Positions 1 to 5,494 of a stretch of 5,494 bases of DNA are shown in pieces. The notes below the pieces were generated by a model. The model searched no databases. It saw only the letters and a program-made list of their open reading frames with translations, and was not told where the DNA came from. The position numbers were made by a program, and so were the translations under genes. Origin of the DNA: VGDP01 sp964530335 (GTDB lineage: Bacteria > Pseudomonadota > Alphaproteobacteria > SP197). Numbering within the stretch: the stretch's first letter is position 1; each line of letters starts with the position of its first letter. The stretch spans positions 1 through 5,494 of the forward strand of contig CAZGYG010000117.1 of the NCBI GenBank assembly GCA_964530335.1, given 5' to 3'.

Positions 1-235
1 GGTAGTCGGCGCAATCGCCGATTCGCACCTCGACCCGGCCCCCACCGGCGGCGGCGAATATTTCGGCGCGGTCGGGCAGGTTGGGCGCGGGGATCAGGGC
101 TTCGGAGCTGGTTTCCTGGGCGATGCGGCGGCGCAGGTAATTGTCGATGGCCAGAACCGTGTGGCCGCGCGCGGCGAAACGCATCGCCGTGGGCCAGCCG
201 AGGTAGCCGTCGCCGCCGAGCACCAGGACGCGCAT
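1..235 (-). CDS. SQD1-like NAD-dependent epimerase/dehydratase (UDP-sulfoquinovose synthase family), N-terminal 78 codons only
   Basis: This is the start of an extended short-chain dehydrogenase/reductase, cut by the left window edge. The 78 visible residues open with a beta strand and the nucleotide-binding motif GGDGYLG (residues 7-13, GxxGxxG), directly followed by WPTA. The GGDGxxGWPT signature is characteristic of the SQD1/SqdB family rather than of ordinary GalE-like epimerases. A following strand ends in AIDN, where D31 is the expected NAD ribose-binding acid, and NYLRRR comes next. SQD1 enzymes make UDP-sulfoquinovose from UDP-glucose and sulfite, but relatives in polysaccharide loci may act on other UDP-sugars. 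The catalytic Thr/Tyr/Lys and the sulfite-site residues lie outside the window, so the substrate is not proven. The ATG at 233-235 lies 6 nt after the upstream stop. A GGAAGG 13 nt ahead, or an AGAAGG only 2 nt ahead, are imperfect ribosome sites, so translational coupling is likely. It is the third gene of the minus-strand SDR operon. Confidence 0.8.
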   Translation of the reverse strand, partial: MRVLVLGGDGYLGWPTAMRFAARGHTVLAIDNYLRRRIAQETSSEALIPAPNLPDRAEIFAAAGGGRVEVRIGDCADY

Positions 236-241
236 GGCCTT

Positions 242-1276
242 CTACTTACCTTCCGTGGCCAAGAGACTGTTGCGCCGCAGCAGCTCGCCGAGCGCCGTAC
301 GATCGAGCGGCGTTTCGCCGGCCGAGGTGTAAGGGCGCGCGACGGCGGGCCGGGCGCCCGGATAGCCGTAATCGATGTCGCGGTAGACGCCGCGGAACGC
401 CGGCAGCACCACGAAATAGGCGTCGAGCTCGACCGTGCGCCCGGCTTCCTCCTCGCTCAGCAACTCCTCGTACAGCTTCTCGCCCGCCTTGGCGCCGATG
501 GTCGCGACGGCGACCGGATCGCGTCCCAGCGTCGGCGCCAGTTCCGCGATCATGACTTGGGCGAGATCGGCGATGCGGATCGTCGGCATCTTGGTCACGA
601 ACACCTCGCCGCCGCGCATCAGGAACGCGGCGTCGACCACCAGCCGCGTCGCCTCGTCGAGCGCCATGACGAACCGGGTCATGCGCGCATCGGTCAGGGT
701 CACGGGCCCGCCGGCGGCGATCTGGCGCCGGAACACGGGGATCACCGAGCCGCGGCTGCCGAGCACGTTGCCGAAGCGAACCGACGCCAGGATCGGCGTC
801 GCCCCCCGCCGGTTGGCGTTGGCGGCGGTGATCAGCCGTTCGCCCATCAGCTTCGAGGTGCCCATGACGTTGGTCGGGTTGACCGCCTTGTCCGACGAGG
901 TGAACAGCACGCGCTCGACGCCGCACCCCAGCGCCGCCTCGATCACGTTGCTGGTGCCCAGGATGTTGGTCTGGACCGCGTTGCGCGGCGCTTCCTCGCT
1001 CAGGATGACGTGCTTGTAGGCGGCGCAGTGGATCGTCACCTGGCTGCCGCGCATGCGCTCCGCCAGCGTGTCGCGGTCGCGCACGTCGCCGACGTAGAGC
1101 CGTACCCGGCCATTCGCCCCGTAGGCCTCGCGCAGGAAGAACAGTTCGGTTTCGTTGTTGTCGATGCCGACGATCTCGCCGGCGCCGAGCCGATCGAGCA
1201 AGGCGACCAAGGCCCGTCCGACGGTGCCGCAGGCGCCGGTGATGAAGACGGACGTTTCTCGCCACTCTGGTGCCAT
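242..1276 (-). CDS. UDP-GlcNAc 4,6-dehydratase-like polysaccharide biosynthesis protein (Polysacc_synt_2 family, short soluble form)
   Basis: This is a cytoplasmic SDR of 344 aa in the FlaA1/PseB/CapD/WbpM family. These enzymes convert UDP-GlcNAc to a 4-keto-6-deoxy sugar, the entry to bacillosamine, QuiNAc, FucNAc and related residues. Visible motifs are the NAD-binding GACGTVG (14-20), GIDNNE (38-42), GDVRD (63-67), HCAAYKHV (83-90), TSSDKAVNPTNVMG (126-139) with TSK after it (K142), RFGNVLGSRGSV (168-178) and GEKLYEELLSEE (265-276). The last is typical of this family and not of GalE. The position of the usual catalytic Tyr is Met138, giving a Ser-Met-Lys arrangement as in WbpM and PglF. 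No N-terminal membrane segments are present, unlike the large WbpM type. The start was set at the ATG at 1274-1276, which has GAGG 8 nt upstream. An in-frame TTG at 1340-1342 would add 22 Pro/Arg-rich residues with no family counterpart, and it lies in a hairpin loop. C5 stereochemistry (retaining or inverting) cannot be read from the sequence. Confidence 0.88.
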   Translation of the reverse strand: MAPEWRETSVFITGACGTVGRALVALLDRLGAGEIVGIDNNETELFFLREAYGANGRVRLYVGDVRDRDTLAERMRGSQVTIHCAAYKHVILSEEAPRNAVQTNILGTSNVIEAALGCGVERVLFTSSDKAVNPTNVMGTSKLMGERLITAANANRRGATPILASVRFGNVLGSRGSVIPVFRRQIAAGGPVTLTDARMTRFVMALDEATRLVVDAAFLMRGGEVFVTKMPTIRIADLAQVMIAELAPTLGRDPVAVATIGAKAGEKLYEELLSEEEAGRTVELDAYFVVLPAFRGVYRDIDYGYPGARPAVARPYTSAGETPLDRTALGELLRRNSLLATEGK

Positions 1277-1284
1277 CACGCGGG

Positions 1285-1288
1285 CCTC
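1285..1288 (-). promoter_or_regulatory. Ribosome binding site (GAGG) deciding the dehydratase start
   Basis: On the minus strand GAGG lies 8 nt before the ATG at 1274-1276. This is the best Shine-Dalgarno match near either candidate start. It supports the 344-residue form over the TTG-initiated 366-residue form. Confidence 0.5.
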
Positions 1289-1326
1289 GGCCGTTGGTCG
1301 CGGGCGCGGCGCCTCGATACCAGATC

Positions 1327-1352
1327 GCCGGGCCGGGACCAAGCGGCCCGGC
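1327..1352 (-). other. GC-rich 9-bp inverted repeat (RNA hairpin) in the 96-nt gap between two SDR genes
   Basis: GCCGGGCCG (1327-1335) is perfectly complementary to CGGCCCGGC (1344-1352), with an 8-nt loop. On the minus-strand transcript the stem begins 20 nt after the epimerase stop codon and ends 50 nt before the dehydratase ATG. No T-run follows it in the direction of transcription, so it is not a canonical intrinsic terminator. It could be an mRNA-stability element, a processing site, a partial attenuator, or chance pairing in very GC-rich DNA. The alternative TTG start of the next gene sits inside the loop, which argues against its use. Confidence 0.35.
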
Positions 1353-1372
1353 CGCCCTTCGGTCGGCGCGAC

Positions 1373-2326
1373 TCAGCCGGAATTATGCCGGGCCACGAAC
1401 CACGCCACGGTGCGCCCGAGCCCCTGATCGAGCGGAACCTCGGCCGACCAGCCGAGCCGCATCCGCGCCTTGGTCGTGTCGGCGTAGTTGCGCCGCATCT
1501 CGCCCGCGCGCGCGGCTTCGTGGCACACCTTGGGTCGCGCGACGCCGGCGGCCTCGAGCACCGGTAGCAGCGCCGCGACGAGCTCGCCGACCGAGGTTTC
1601 CCGCGCGGTCGCGATCTGGAACAGTTCGCCCGCGAGGCCGGGGGCGCGCGCGGCGAGCATGACCGCCCGCACCAGATCGTCGACGTAAACGAAGTCGCGC
1701 GTCTGGCCGCCGTCGCCGTGGACCGTCAGCGACTCGCCGGCCAGGGCGGCACGGATGAATTTGGCGACGACGCTGCCCTTGTGGCTCGAGCGCGGGCCGT
1801 AGACGTTGCCGAAGCGCAAGGCGGCGGTCGCCAGCCCAAAACTATGCGCATAGGCCGAGCAGTAGCCTTCGCCGGCCAGCTTGCTCGCGCCGTAGGGCGA
1901 CATCGGGCGCGGCGCCAGGCCTTCGTGCACCGGCGGCGCCACGTCGCCGAGCGGCGCGCCGCTCGAGGCGAACACGAAGCGGCTCGCCCCGCCCCGCCGC
2001 GCCGCCTCGAGCGCGTTGAGCGTGCCCAGTACGTTGATCCGGCAGTCGGTCTGGGGATCGGCGATCGACCGCGCCACCCCCGTGTTGGCCGCCAGGTGCG
2101 CGACGACGTCGACGCCCTCGGCGGCGCGCGCGAGCCGCTCGACGTCGAGAATGTCGCCGACGACCAGCTCGACGCCGTTCGGTCCAGAAGCCGCCTCGGT
2201 CAGCGCGGCCTCGCTGCCAACGCTCAGGTCGTCGTAGACGCGCACCTGGTGCCCGCCTTCGGCGTCGAGCCGTGCGACCAGATTCGTGCCTATGAAGCCG
2301 GCGCCGCCGGTGATCAGCCAGCGCAT
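1373..2326 (-). CDS. NAD-dependent extended SDR, UDP-glucose 4-epimerase (GalE)-like sugar-nucleotide epimerase/dehydratase
   Basis: This 317-aa cytoplasmic extended SDR is of typical length for the GalE/WbpP/RmlB-like group. Its Rossmann motif is GGAGFIG (7-13), with Y31-D32-D33 at the end of the second strand for NAD ribose binding. GDILD (57-61) marks the adenine-contacting acid, and HLAA follows at 77-80. The active site is S121-S122 with Y145-GAS-K149. The substrate-binding half shows RFGNVYGPR (171-179) and GGQTRDFVYVDD (206-217), both hallmarks of UDP-hexose epimerases. It probably interconverts UDP-sugars by C4 epimerisation via a 4-keto intermediate. Whether the substrate is UDP-Glc, UDP-GlcNAc or a uronic acid cannot be settled. 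The loop after the catalytic serines reads GAPLG instead of the common xxVYG form. The ATG at 2324-2326 starts right at the Rossmann strand, so the N-terminus is secure, although only a weak GGA precedes it. It is the first gene of the minus-strand unit and is divergent from the exporter. Confidence 0.87.
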   Translation of the reverse strand: MRWLITGGAGFIGTNLVARLDAEGGHQVRVYDDLSVGSEAALTEAASGPNGVELVVGDILDVERLARAAEGVDVVAHLAANTGVARSIADPQTDCRINVLGTLNALEAARRGGASRFVFASSGAPLGDVAPPVHEGLAPRPMSPYGASKLAGEGYCSAYAHSFGLATAALRFGNVYGPRSSHKGSVVAKFIRAALAGESLTVHGDGGQTRDFVYVDDLVRAVMLAARAPGLAGELFQIATARETSVGELVAALLPVLEAAGVARPKVCHEAARAGEMRRNYADTTKARMRLGWSAEVPLDQGLGRTVAWFVARHNSG

Positions 2327-2613
2327 GGTTCCAAGGATCCCGGAAAGGCGTGCATCGTGCTCCAGGCGGCCGTTGCGCGACTCTTACCACGAGCGGCGGA
2401 GCTTCCGCGACCCGCCGTCGGGCCGCGGGCGCGCGCGGTCGGCGGCGCATCGATCCCGACGTTGTGGTGGACTCGCGGCCGGAGGATGGCTAGAAGTGGG
2501 CCGTCAGCGACCGACCCACAGCCCCCTGCCTCGAGGCCTGAAGTTTGATGTCGCGAGTGCCTGACCACGGTGGATCGCCGACGTGGAGCCGGGGGCGGCG
2601 GAGGGAGTAGCGT
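2327..2613. promoter_or_regulatory. Divergent intergenic region expected to hold promoters for both transcription units
   Basis: This 287-bp gap separates the epimerase start (minus) from the exporter start (plus). Both genes are first in their units, so promoters in each direction are inferred from layout. No convincing sigma70 or sigma54 element was found. On the minus strand a TGGTAAGAG string (2380-2388) resembles a poor extended -10, and TTGATG (2545-2550) resembles a -35 with no matching -10 at proper spacing. Symmetric elements are present: GCCTCGAGGC (2528-2537, perfect palindrome), GCGGA/TCCGC (2396-2408, 3-nt loop), and CGTCGGG (2416-2422) paired with CCCGACG (2455-2461) flanking an alternating GC tract. 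Any of these could be operators or chance in GC-rich DNA. No credible small gene was found here: short open frames exist but have no recognisable protein features. Confidence 0.45.
2600..2604 (+). promoter_or_regulatory. Ribosome binding site (GGAGG) of the exporter gene
   Basis: GGAGG ends 9 nt before the ATG at 2614-2616 and is the strongest Shine-Dalgarno match in the window. With the signal peptide beginning at this ATG, it fixes the exporter start. Confidence 0.75.
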
Positions 2614-5466
2614 ATGGTGTCGTGGCTCCGTGGGGTCATCGTTCTTGCCGCCTTGGTCGCGGCCCTGCTGGGCGCTGGCGCGCCGGGCGTGCGCGCCCAG
2701 GGGATTTCCGGCGGCACGATCTCGCCCGAGTTCATCGACCAGATCCTCGGCGACTTCCTGCGCCGACAAGGCCAGCAGGTCGGTACGCCGATACCCGAGA
2801 CCTCGCCGGTCGATCGGGCGCGCGATGAGGCCCTGAAGGCCGAGGAGGCGCGCCAGGCGCAAGCCCTGAGCGCCCTGGCCCGGCAGCGCCGGGCCGCCGA
2901 GGGCGAGGCCGAACCGCTGCGTACGGACCTGTCGGCGCTCGAGCGGGACTACAGCGAGCGGCTTGGCGAGAACATCGAACTGTACGGCTATGACCTGTTC
3001 GAGCAGCCGGTATCGCCGCCGCTGCTGACCACTGGAGCCATTTCCGACGACTACGTGCTCGGCGTCGGCGACGAGATCATCATCGGTTACCTCGGCGCCA
3101 GCTCGACCTACCAGGCGGCCATCGTCGATCGCGAAGGCCGCGTCCTGCTGCCGACGATCGGTCCGGTGGTGGCCGCCGGCCGGACGTTCGCGGACTTCCG
3201 CGCCGAGGCCGAGGACCGGGTGGCGGCGCAGCTCATCGATACCGGCGTCTACCTGTCGGTCGGCCAGGTGCGTTCGATATCGGTGGTCGTGCTCGGCGAG
3301 GTGGCGACGCCCGGCGTCCACCTGTTGACGAGCCTGTCGAGCGTGCTCGACGCGCTGTTCGTGGCCGGCGGCGTCGCGCGCGCGGGCAGCCTGAGGCGGA
3401 TCCAGGTGGTTCGCGGCGACGACTACTTCTGGTTCGACCTTTACGACATCCTGCTCGGCCGCGTGCCGAGCCGCGAACTCACGCTCAGGGACGGCGACCG
3501 CATCCTGGTGCCGCCGCTGGGCGCCACCGTCGCGATCGGCGGCAAGGTCCGCCGCCCGGCCATCTACGAGCTGGCCGAGGGCGAGGCGGAGGCGGCGTTC
3601 GGCGACATGCTCGCGTTCGCAGGCGGGCCGCTGCGCCCGGTCGGCAACCGCGTGCTGACCCTCAGCCTGGACCCGAGCGGTCGCCAGCAGGTGCGCGAGG
3701 CGCCGCAGGATCAGGCCGGCACCGTCCGCGACGGCGACATCGCCGTGGTCGAGTTCGGCGACGACGTGCAGGTCGGCTCGGTGTTCCTGGAAGGGCACGT
3801 GCGCCTGCCCGGGCGGCGTTCCTTCGCCTCTGCGCCGACGGTGCGCGCCCTGATCCCCGACGTGTTCGCGCTGGACGAGACGCCCTATTTGCTGTTCGCC
3901 GTGCTCAGGACCCACGAGCCTTTCACCAATTCGCCGGTGTTCGTGCCGGTCGACCTGCAACGGGTGCTGAGCGGCGTCCAGGACATGCCCTTGAAGGCCG
4001 AGGACCGGCTGATCGTGCTCGGGTTGGAGGACGTCCGCTACCTGTGGTCGATGGAGGTGCAGGCCGTGCTCGCCGGCGGCGAGGTGTTCGATCGGCTGCT
4101 CAGCCTGGTCGGGGGCGGCGACGGCGCGCCGGGGTTGCCCAGCGCCACCGGGCTTGAGGCCGGCCAGGTGTCGGCGGCGGGGGTCGCCGCCGCGCCGGTC
4201 ACGGTGGCGGCCGCCGACACGGGGCTCGCGGCGTCGGGCGGCCTGGTCAACGTGCTGCAGAGCGCCGGCCAGATCGGCGATCTTTGCGCCGGACTGTTCG
4301 TGCTGCACAACGTGGTGTCGACGTCCCAGCCCGGCCGCTTTCCCAACGCCCTCCTCATGGGCGCGCGGGACCTCGAGCCGATCATTACGCCGCGCGAGCC
4401 GTGCCCGAAGATCTACGACCGTTACGCGGACCTGCTGCCCTTCGTGCTCGAGCATCTGGCGCTGCTCAAGGGCGAGGTGCGCATCCCGGGCGTGTACCCG
4501 GTGGCGCCGAGCACGCCGCTCAACACGGTGCTGGCATACGCCGGCGGCACCGGGCTGCGGGTCGATCTGACCAAGACCGAGATCATGCGCGACGTCGTCG
4601 ACAATGGCAGCGGAACCTCCCAGTCGGTGCGCGAGACCATCGATCTCTCGAGCGGCGGCACCGAGCGCGTGTTCGTGGCGCCCGGCGATATCGTCCTGTT
4701 CGCCTCCCGGTTCAGCGACCGCGACGAGAAGCCGATCCTGCTGGTCGGCGAGTTCCTGCGCCCGGGGCTATACGAGGTCCGGCGCGGCGAGCGGCTTTCG
4801 GAGGTCATCGCGCGCGCCGGCGGCCTGACGCCCCAGGCCTACCCTTACGGCGCCGTGTTCACACGCGAGCGCACGAAGCAGTCCGAGAAGGTGGCCTTCG
4901 AGCGGGCGGCGCGCGAGCTTGAGATCGCGCTCGCCGAGGCCCTGACCTCGCGCACCACCGGTATCCAGACCGCGACCGGCGCGGACGCGCTGCGCGCGCT
5001 GGCCAACCAGCTGCGCGAGGCCGAGCCGGTCGGGCGCGTCGTCATCGAGGCCGATCCCACCGTGCTCCAGGTGCGCCCCGAGCTCGACACCGTGCTGGAA
5101 GGCGGCGATCGGTTGTTCATGCCCAAGCGGCCCAATTCGGTGACCGTGATCGGCGACGTGCTCAACGAGGGCACACTCCAGTTCGTGCCCGGGGCACGGG
5201 TCGACGAATACATCGACAAGGCCGGCGGGCTCAGGCGCAGCGCCGACGACGGCCGCATCTTCGTGGTCCTGCCCAACGGCGAGGCCCAGCCGGTCTCGGT
5301 GTCGGCGTGGAATTACACGCCGGTCGCCGTGCCGCCGGGCGCCACGGTCGTGGTGCCGAAGGAGCCCGCGCCGTTCGACGCCTTCGCCTTCATCAAGGAC
5401 ATCACCCAGATCACCAGCCAGCTCGCGATCACCGCCGCGGCCGTCGCCGCGATCAACCGCAACTGA
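2614..5466 (+). CDS. Large multi-SLBB outer-membrane polysaccharide export protein (OPX/Wza superfamily)
   Basis: This is a 950-aa secreted protein. Residues 1-28 form a Sec signal peptide (R6, hydrophobic 8-23, predicted cut after VRA at 28). No lipobox Cys is present, unlike Wza. Residues 66-117 are charged and probably helical or coiled coil. A Poly_export domain spans about 142-220, with YVLGVGD (147-153), DREGRVLLP (172-180) and AGRT (188-191). SLBB-type units begin with a GxV..PG-like turn at about 228, 309, 394, 620, 712 and 847; five of the six carry an AGG near the expected place, the third lacks it. A Gly/Ala-rich linker (about 499-545) splits units 3 and 4. Unit 5 has a helical insertion (about 750-803). 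The C-terminus (922-947) ends in a hydrophobic helix, perhaps an outer-membrane anchor like the Wza C-terminal helix. The only cysteines are C558 and C597. The expected role is polymer passage through the periplasm and outer membrane. It is divergent from three sugar-nucleotide genes, consistent with one glycan locus. Wza is 379 aa, so this is a much longer subtype. Confidence 0.9.
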   Translation: MVSWLRGVIVLAALVAALLGAGAPGVRAQGISGGTISPEFIDQILGDFLRRQGQQVGTPIPETSPVDRARDEALKAEEARQAQALSALARQRRAAEGEAEPLRTDLSALERDYSERLGENIELYGYDLFEQPVSPPLLTTGAISDDYVLGVGDEIIIGYLGASSTYQAAIVDREGRVLLPTIGPVVAAGRTFADFRAEAEDRVAAQLIDTGVYLSVGQVRSISVVVLGEVATPGVHLLTSLSSVLDALFVAGGVARAGSLRRIQVVRGDDYFWFDLYDILLGRVPSRELTLRDGDRILVPPLGATVAIGGKVRRPAIYELAEGEAEAAFGDMLAFAGGPLRPVGNRVLTLSLDPSGRQQVREAPQDQAGTVRDGDIAVVEFGDDVQVGSVFLEGHVRLPGRRSFASAPTVRALIPDVFALDETPYLLFAVLRTHEPFTNSPVFVPVDLQRVLSGVQDMPLKAEDRLIVLGLEDVRYLWSMEVQAVLAGGEVFDRLLSLVGGGDGAPGLPSATGLEAGQVSAAGVAAAPVTVAAADTGLAASGGLVNVLQSAGQIGDLCAGLFVLHNVVSTSQPGRFPNALLMGARDLEPIITPREPCPKIYDRYADLLPFVLEHLALLKGEVRIPGVYPVAPSTPLNTVLAYAGGTGLRVDLTKTEIMRDVVDNGSGTSQSVRETIDLSSGGTERVFVAPGDIVLFASRFSDRDEKPILLVGEFLRPGLYEVRRGERLSEVIARAGGLTPQAYPYGAVFTRERTKQSEKVAFERAARELEIALAEALTSRTTGIQTATGADALRALANQLREAEPVGRVVIEADPTVLQVRPELDTVLEGGDRLFMPKRPNSVTVIGDVLNEGTLQFVPGARVDEYIDKAGGLRRSADDGRIFVVLPNGEAQPVSVSAWNYTPVAVPPGATVVVPKEPAPFDAFAFIKDITQITSQLAITAAAVAAINRN

Positions 5467-5494
5467 CCCGGGTGAAGAACTCGCGGTAGGCGGC

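Noticed and set aside
1277..1342. N-terminal extension of the dehydratase from a TTG start
   Set aside because: The added 22 residues are Pro/Arg-rich, match nothing in the family, and start within a hairpin loop. The ATG at 1274-1276 has GAGG at good spacing and begins just before the Rossmann fold.
1327..1352. Intrinsic terminator after the epimerase gene
   Set aside because: The stem is strong but no T-rich tract follows it on the transcribed strand, so a rho-independent terminator cannot be claimed.
161..1567. A 468-codon open frame on the plus strand opposite the SDR genes
   Set aside because: It spans parts of three well-supported minus-strand SDR genes and their gaps and has low-complexity Arg/Ala/His composition without any motif. 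It is an antisense shadow.
2545..2576. Sigma70 promoter for the exporter with TTGATG as the -35
   Set aside because: The only -10-like string near it (TGGATC, 2571-2576) is a poor match and 20 nt away, beyond normal spacing.
2314..4455. A 713-codon open frame on the minus strand opposite the exporter gene
   Set aside because: It is rich in Arg, His, Asp, Gln and Ala with no recognisable domain, and it lies antisense to a clear Poly_export/SLBB protein and across its promoter region. High GC with biased third positions removes stop codons from the opposite strand, so this is a compositional shadow.
5466..5473. ACCCGGGT palindrome overlapping the exporter stop, considered as a terminator
   Set aside because: It is an 8-bp palindrome with no loop and no T-run, so it cannot form a terminator hairpin.

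Overview
The window is very GC-rich (about 70% by eye), with strong G/C preference at third codon positions. This fits a high-GC Gram-negative proteobacterium, most likely alphaproteobacterial (Rhodospirillales-like). The taxonomic call is an inference from composition and protein style; no rRNA or marker gene is present. An outer-membrane polysaccharide exporter shows that the host has an outer membrane.

The content is one edge of an exopolysaccharide, capsule or O-antigen type locus, arranged as two divergent transcription units. The minus-strand unit runs right to left. It encodes a UDP-glucose 4-epimerase-like extended SDR (1373-2326), a UDP-GlcNAc 4,6-dehydratase-like SDR (preferred start 1276, end 242) and the first 78 codons of an SQD1-like SDR (from 235, cut by the left edge). 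Three consecutive sugar-nucleotide SDR enzymes suggest synthesis of one or more modified UDP-sugars for a glycan. The second and third of these genes are only 6 nt apart, so translation is probably coupled. The first and second are separated by 96 nt that contain a 9-bp hairpin.

The plus-strand unit contains one large gene (2614-5466, 950 aa). It encodes a secreted, apparently non-lipidated polysaccharide export protein with an N-terminal helical segment, a Poly_export domain, about six SLBB-type repeats and a hydrophobic C-terminal helix. It is far larger than Wza (379 aa). A 287-bp gap (2327-2613) separates the two units and must hold both promoters, but I see no convincing -35/-10 pair there. 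The last 28 bases after the exporter hold no complete feature; on the minus strand they could be the end of a convergent gene.

In the working model, the SDR enzymes make the sugar precursors in the cytoplasm, glycosyltransferases and a flippase or synthase outside this window build the polymer, and the SLBB protein carries it across the periplasm and outer membrane. Nothing here is clearly a new system. The points most worth a second look are the multi-SLBB exporter architecture, the Ser-Met-Lys type active site in the short dehydratase, and the SQD1-like gene in a polysaccharide context. No tRNA, rRNA, CRISPR array, insertion sequence or attachment site was seen.
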